Shown here in pieces: positions 22,288-25,227 of a stretch of DNA of 25,227 nucleotides (position 1 is the first letter of the stretch; the number at the start of each line of letters is the position of its first letter). A program made the position numbers and the translations under genes. The stretch is from JAQVWU01 sp964628455 (lineage in GTDB: Bacteria; Bacillota; Clostridia; Oscillospirales; CAG-272). Under the pieces are notes generated by a model. The model made no database searches. It had not been told where the DNA came from and saw only the letters and a program-made list of their open reading frames with translations. The stretch lies in NCBI GenBank assembly GCA_964628455.1, contig CAZVPD010000034.1, forward strand, positions 1 through 25,227. The letters run 5' to 3'.

Positions 22288-24432
22288 TTATTCCGTGCCG
22301 CATGCTCCCTGCTTCAGTCTGCGGTAGATGCACGAGCACTCGAGATTGACTTTTTCACCGATGCAGCTCAGGGTGAATCTGAACAGGTCGTCGCCTGCTT
22401 CTTCCGAGATGAAAATACCCGTTTCGTTGAAAATATCGATGATCAGTTTCGTTTTGACGTAACCGATCCCGCCGTCTCCGGCATAATGGCAGACGTCACT
22501 CACGCTTATAACACCGTTTCCGTTCCTGATCTCATTCTTTATATATAGATAGACAGCCGAAAAATCCTCCCGTCCGGGGACCACATCTTCCCCGCACAGG
22601 ATCTTTTTGCCCTGCTTGATTTCTTCGTAACGTATTTTCTGACGGGCGAGTTCCGCACACCTGTCTTCGCACAGGCTGATATCGCGTATGACCAGCTGTA
22701 CCGACTGACTGTTCTGAAATTCATTGATATCGAGATTGAAAAGGATATCGGCTCTGTCGCCGGGATACAGATCAAGCGACCGCGGGTCGGAGCCGAAAAA
22801 GATCCCGCCGAACAGCTCTCCGTCCGCCCTGAGCTGTATGCGCGAATGGCGGTTGCCGCCGACCGGAACGACTTCCTCAAGGACGGCTCCCGAAAGCATA
22901 AAGACCGGCGCCGGGTTCCCGACCCCGTAGGGTTCAAGCAGCCTGAGCTCGCCCGCCTGACGGATCGTCAGGTCGGAAGCCGTCAGAAGCGCGTCGACAG
23001 GCACCGTGACCGCCGGGTCTTCCTCCGGCATCATGCGGGCGGCATATTCGTTGATCCTGCGCCTGAACTCTTCCGTCATGCCCCGCTCGATGGACAGTCC
23101 GGCCGCAAGTTCGTGTCCGCCGTATTTGATCAGCAGGTCGCCGCATGCATGCAGGGCTTCGACCAGATTGAGTCCCTTGACGCTCCTGCCCGAACCTTTG
23201 CCCGTGTCCCCTTCAAAAGAGATCAGAACGGACGGAAGTCCGAAGTGCTCCGTTATGCGCGATGCGACGATGCCTATGATCCCGTGATGCCAGTCATCCT
23301 GCGCCAGCACGATCACACGGTCTTTTTTAAAATCATGCCCGGTCCTGATCATCTCGAAGGCTTCGCTGATGATCTTCTGCTCCTGGTTCTGCCTCTCACT
23401 GTTTGTCCTGCACAGCTCCTGCGCTATTTCGTCGGCCTTTGCCTGTGAATCGGTCAGAAAAAGTTCCACGGCTTTCGAGGCGTTTGTGATGCGTCCCGCG
23501 GCATTGATCCGCGGCGCTATGACAAAACCGACAAGGGATGAGTTTATCCTCCTGCGGTGATAGGCGCGCGCGCTGCGGTCGCCCGACGTAGCGGCTGTTT
23601 TCAGCAGCGCCGCGATCCCGGGACGGGCCTGTGCCTCCATGCTGCGCAGCCCGGCGCTTACGATCAGCCGGTTTTCGCCGACAAGGGGCATGACGTCGGC
23701 GATCGTGCCTATGGCGACAAGATCCGCGTATTTTTCGCAGAGCTGTCCGCAGCCGCCGTATCCGGCAGGATCAGAGGTCTGTTCCAGCGCGCAGATCAGC
23801 TTGAAAGCCACGCCCACGCCGGCCATCTCCCTGAACGGATACACGCTGTCCGGGCGCCTCGGATTGATGACCGCCGCGGCTGCCGGTATGCAGCTGTGGC
23901 ATTCGTGGTGGTCGGTGATGATCATATCCATGCCGAGTTCCGAGGCGTATTCCGCTTCGGAACAGGCGGTAATGCCGGTATCCACCGTGATCACAAGTCT
24001 GACGCCCTCGCGGGCAAAGGCTTCGACAGCCGTCCGGCTGACGCCGTAACCCTCTCCCGCCCTGCTGGGGATATAATAGCCGGCGTCCGCTCCCTTCGAG
24101 CGGAGATATAAAAAAAGCAGGCTGACCGAAGTGACGCCGTCCACGTCGTAATCCCCGTAAATCCGGATCTTTTCCTTGTTTTTTACGGCATACAGGATGC
24201 GGCTGACGGCCTTGTCCATATCACGGAGCAGAAACGGGTCGTGAAGAGCCGAAAGCTGCGGTCTGATAAAACAGCCCGCGGACTCCGGTTCGGTATATCC
24301 GCGGCTGTAGAGCAGAGCGGCTGTGGCGGGGAGTATATTCAGCGCGTCCGATATCTTTTCGATTTCATCGCGGTGCGCGGCCGGCACGTCCGATACGACC
24401 TTTTTTTTTCTTAAGCCGGTAACGGTCTTCAT
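22288..24432 (-). CDS. recJ: Single-stranded-DNA-specific exonuclease RecJ
   Basis: 5'-3' single-strand DNA exonuclease used in recombination and mismatch or base-excision repair. The 714-residue protein has the DHH phosphoesterase motifs in order: GDYDVDG (93-99), VDTGI (150-154), TDHHE (173-177), with GVAFKL later. The DHHA1 motif GGHELAAG and an OB-fold region follow. About 130 residues after the OB region form a C-terminal extension common in clostridial RecJ. The start ATG at 24432 lies 6 bp after the RseC-like stop, and the GGGGAGG that ends that gene serves as the ribosome binding site. It is followed by rel at 42 bp. Confidence 0.96.
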   Translation of the reverse strand: MKTVTGLRKKKVVSDVPAAHRDEIEKISDALNILPATAALLYSRGYTEPESAGCFIRPQLSALHDPFLLRDMDKAVSRILYAVKNKEKIRIYGDYDVDGVTSVSLLFLYLRSKGADAGYYIPSRAGEGYGVSRTAVEAFAREGVRLVITVDTGITACSEAEYASELGMDMIITDHHECHSCIPAAAAVINPRRPDSVYPFREMAGVGVAFKLICALEQTSDPAGYGGCGQLCEKYADLVAIGTIADVMPLVGENRLIVSAGLRSMEAQARPGIAALLKTAATSGDRSARAYHRRRINSSLVGFVIAPRINAAGRITNASKAVELFLTDSQAKADEIAQELCRTNSERQNQEQKIISEAFEMIRTGHDFKKDRVIVLAQDDWHHGIIGIVASRITEHFGLPSVLISFEGDTGKGSGRSVKGLNLVEALHACGDLLIKYGGHELAAGLSIERGMTEEFRRRINEYAARMMPEEDPAVTVPVDALLTASDLTIRQAGELRLLEPYGVGNPAPVFMLSGAVLEEVVPVGGNRHSRIQLRADGELFGGIFFGSDPRSLDLYPGDRADILFNLDINEFQNSQSVQLVIRDISLCEDRCAELARQKIRYEEIKQGKKILCGEDVVPGREDFSAVYLYIKNEIRNGNGVISVSDVCHYAGDGGIGYVKTKLIIDIFNETGIFISEEAGDDLFRFTLSCIGEKVNLECSCIYRRLKQGACGTE

Positions 24433-24438
24433 CCCTGT

Positions 24439-24876
24439 TTATACCTCCCCGTCCCTGTCGTTCTCCGCGCTGCGCAGCACTTCGGTTACGGTGATATCCG
24501 GATGCTTTTTGATCAGCCGGTTGATGAACAGGCATGACGCGGCAAAAAGGAGCGCGAACAGCAGAACAGGCAGCGCATGAACGAGGATGCCGTTTTCCGG
24601 AAAGAAAGAATCCGTTATATAATAGCAAAAAATACCGGCCGCAGGCGGTATCACGAATACCGCGGCGGCATAACCGACGATCCGGGCCGAGGAGGATTCC
24701 ACGGTCACAAGATCGCCCGGAACCGCTCCGGCTTGGTTTTTTGCCCTTGCCTCCGCAATGTTTTCGCAGGCAAAACAAGTCGCGCTTCCGGCGCAGCCCG
24801 CGCAGGCCGAAGTCCTGCTGACCCGGACAGTCGCATAGCCGCTTTCGGCTGCCGTTACTTTTGCCGTCTGTTTCAT
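24439..24876 (-). CDS. SoxR-reducing system RseC/MucC family membrane protein
   Basis: A 145-residue membrane protein. The N-terminal half has a four-cysteine cluster (Cys25, Cys28, Cys34, Cys37) followed by an OB-like GAVPGDLVTVE segment. Two transmembrane helices follow (about 66-86 and 93-117), then a short cytoplasmic tail. The family is linked to the Rnf-type electron-transfer system and to SoxR reduction in proteobacteria. In Clostridia its job is unclear, probably redox or iron-sulfur related. GGTGGA lies a few bases before the ATG. An overlapping frame from 24892 lacks the cysteine motif and runs into recJ. It precedes recJ by 6 bp. Confidence 0.85.
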   Translation of the reverse strand: MKQTAKVTAAESGYATVRVSRTSACAGCAGSATCFACENIAEARAKNQAGAVPGDLVTVESSSARIVGYAAAVFVIPPAAGIFCYYITDSFFPENGILVHALPVLLFALLFAASCLFINRLIKKHPDITVTEVLRSAENDRDGEV

Positions 24877-24952
24877 GACCGGTCCACCGCACGGCCGTGT
24901 CCGGCCGCTTCCTTTTCCTTTGAATTCTTTTGATCTGTCTGAGATATATGAT

Positions 24953-25227
24953 CTATCCGCGGCCGTATCGTTTCATGATCTCCAGCGCGCAGGCGATGCC
25001 GTCCGCGGCGGCGCTGGTGATCCCTCCCGCATAGCCCGCCCCCTCACCCGCCGGGTAGGCGTTGGAAAAGGCCCAGGAACAGCCTTCAGGGCTGCGCCTG
25101 ATGCGTACGGGAGCCGATGTCCGCGTTTCCACGCCGGTCAGCACCGCATACGGAGCGTCAAACCCTTTGAGCTGACGCCCGAAATCGGTCAGACCGATCT
25201 TCAGCATATCGGTAATATCGCGGGGCA
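24953..25227 (-). CDS. FAD-dependent dehydrogenase, C-terminal end (cut by window edge)
   Basis: Only the last 91 or so residues are in the window and the frame runs through its right edge. The tail contains LTGVETRTSAPVRIRR, then SNAYPAGEGAGYAGGITSAAADGI. These are signatures of the large NAD(P)/FAD-dependent oxidoreductase group (COG2509, uncharacterised FAD-dependent dehydrogenases). The AGEGAGYAGG motif binds the flavin. The function of the group is not established. It ends 76 bp before the RseC-like gene. That gap contains purine-rich AAAGGAAAAGGAAG but no clear promoter. The ATG at 25207 is internal, not the start. Confidence 0.9.
   Translation of the reverse strand, partial: PRDITDMLKIGLTDFGRQLKGFDAPYAVLTGVETRTSAPVRIRRSPEGCSWAFSNAYPAGEGAGYAGGITSAAADGIACALEIMKRYGRG

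Noticed and set aside
1..25227. CRISPR arrays, tRNA or rRNA genes, insertion sequences, phage or toxin-antitoxin genes
   Set aside because: No repeat-spacer pattern, cloverleaf-type sequence, transposase or integrase motif was found in reading both strands.

Overview
This is a stretch of chromosome from a Gram-positive-type anaerobic bacterium, most likely of class Clostridia. It reads as a draft or metagenome scaffold because two 10-N gaps are present. The lineage call rests on HemZ, RqcP, DivIC, a SpoVB-type flippase, a bifunctional Rel, a stand-alone Smr protein and HU placed beside mazG, together with strong sigma-A-type promoters. The DNA is fairly GC-rich and almost every gene lies on the minus strand. 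I see no tRNA, rRNA, CRISPR array, insertion sequence or phage gene.

Region 1 (77-3531) is a minus-strand sugar or polyol trio: a TIM-barrel isomerase/epimerase, a Gfo/Idh/MocA dehydrogenase and an aldo/keto reductase. The trio is translationally coupled. It is divergent from a single plus-strand RbsD/FucU mutarotase gene. The intergenic region holds two back-to-back promoters and a 10-bp inverted repeat that lies just downstream of both predicted transcription starts. Region 2 (3586-6493) is a minus-strand operon: a CDF metal exporter with a metal site free of histidine, D-serine dehydratase, and a small Smr protein. A leader of about 160 nt precedes the exporter. Region 3 (6603-7418) is a lone plus-strand metallophosphoesterase ending in a strong terminator.

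Region 4 (7495-10911) is a minus-strand group: a metal-dependent amidohydrolase, a class I fumarase alpha subunit interrupted by a gap and with no beta subunit beside it, and a membrane-anchored coiled-coil protein with a class A beta-lactamase-like fold. Region 5 (11082-14973) is the conserved flippase-mazG-HU-rqcP-divIC-S1 block known from Firmicutes. The sporulation genes yabP and yabQ that normally sit between rqcP and divIC are missing.

Region 6 (14948-25227) is a long co-directional minus-strand run. From upstream to downstream it contains an FAD-dependent dehydrogenase (cut by the window edge), RseC-like, RecJ, Rel, D-aminoacyl-tRNA deacylase, HemZ, nucleoside kinase, purine nucleoside phosphorylase and an MTA/SAH/adenosine deaminase. 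Its last gene overlaps the flippase gene of region 5. The last three genes form a plausible nucleoside salvage set, in which deamination of an adenosine compound is followed by phosphorolysis of the 6-oxopurine nucleoside.

Most of the window is ordinary housekeeping sequence, and I do not see a convincing undescribed system. The best leads are the architecture of the divergent sugar promoter region, the leader of the CDF operon, the fumarase alpha subunit without a partner, the coiled-coil beta-lactamase-like protein, and the loss of yabP/yabQ from an otherwise intact block.
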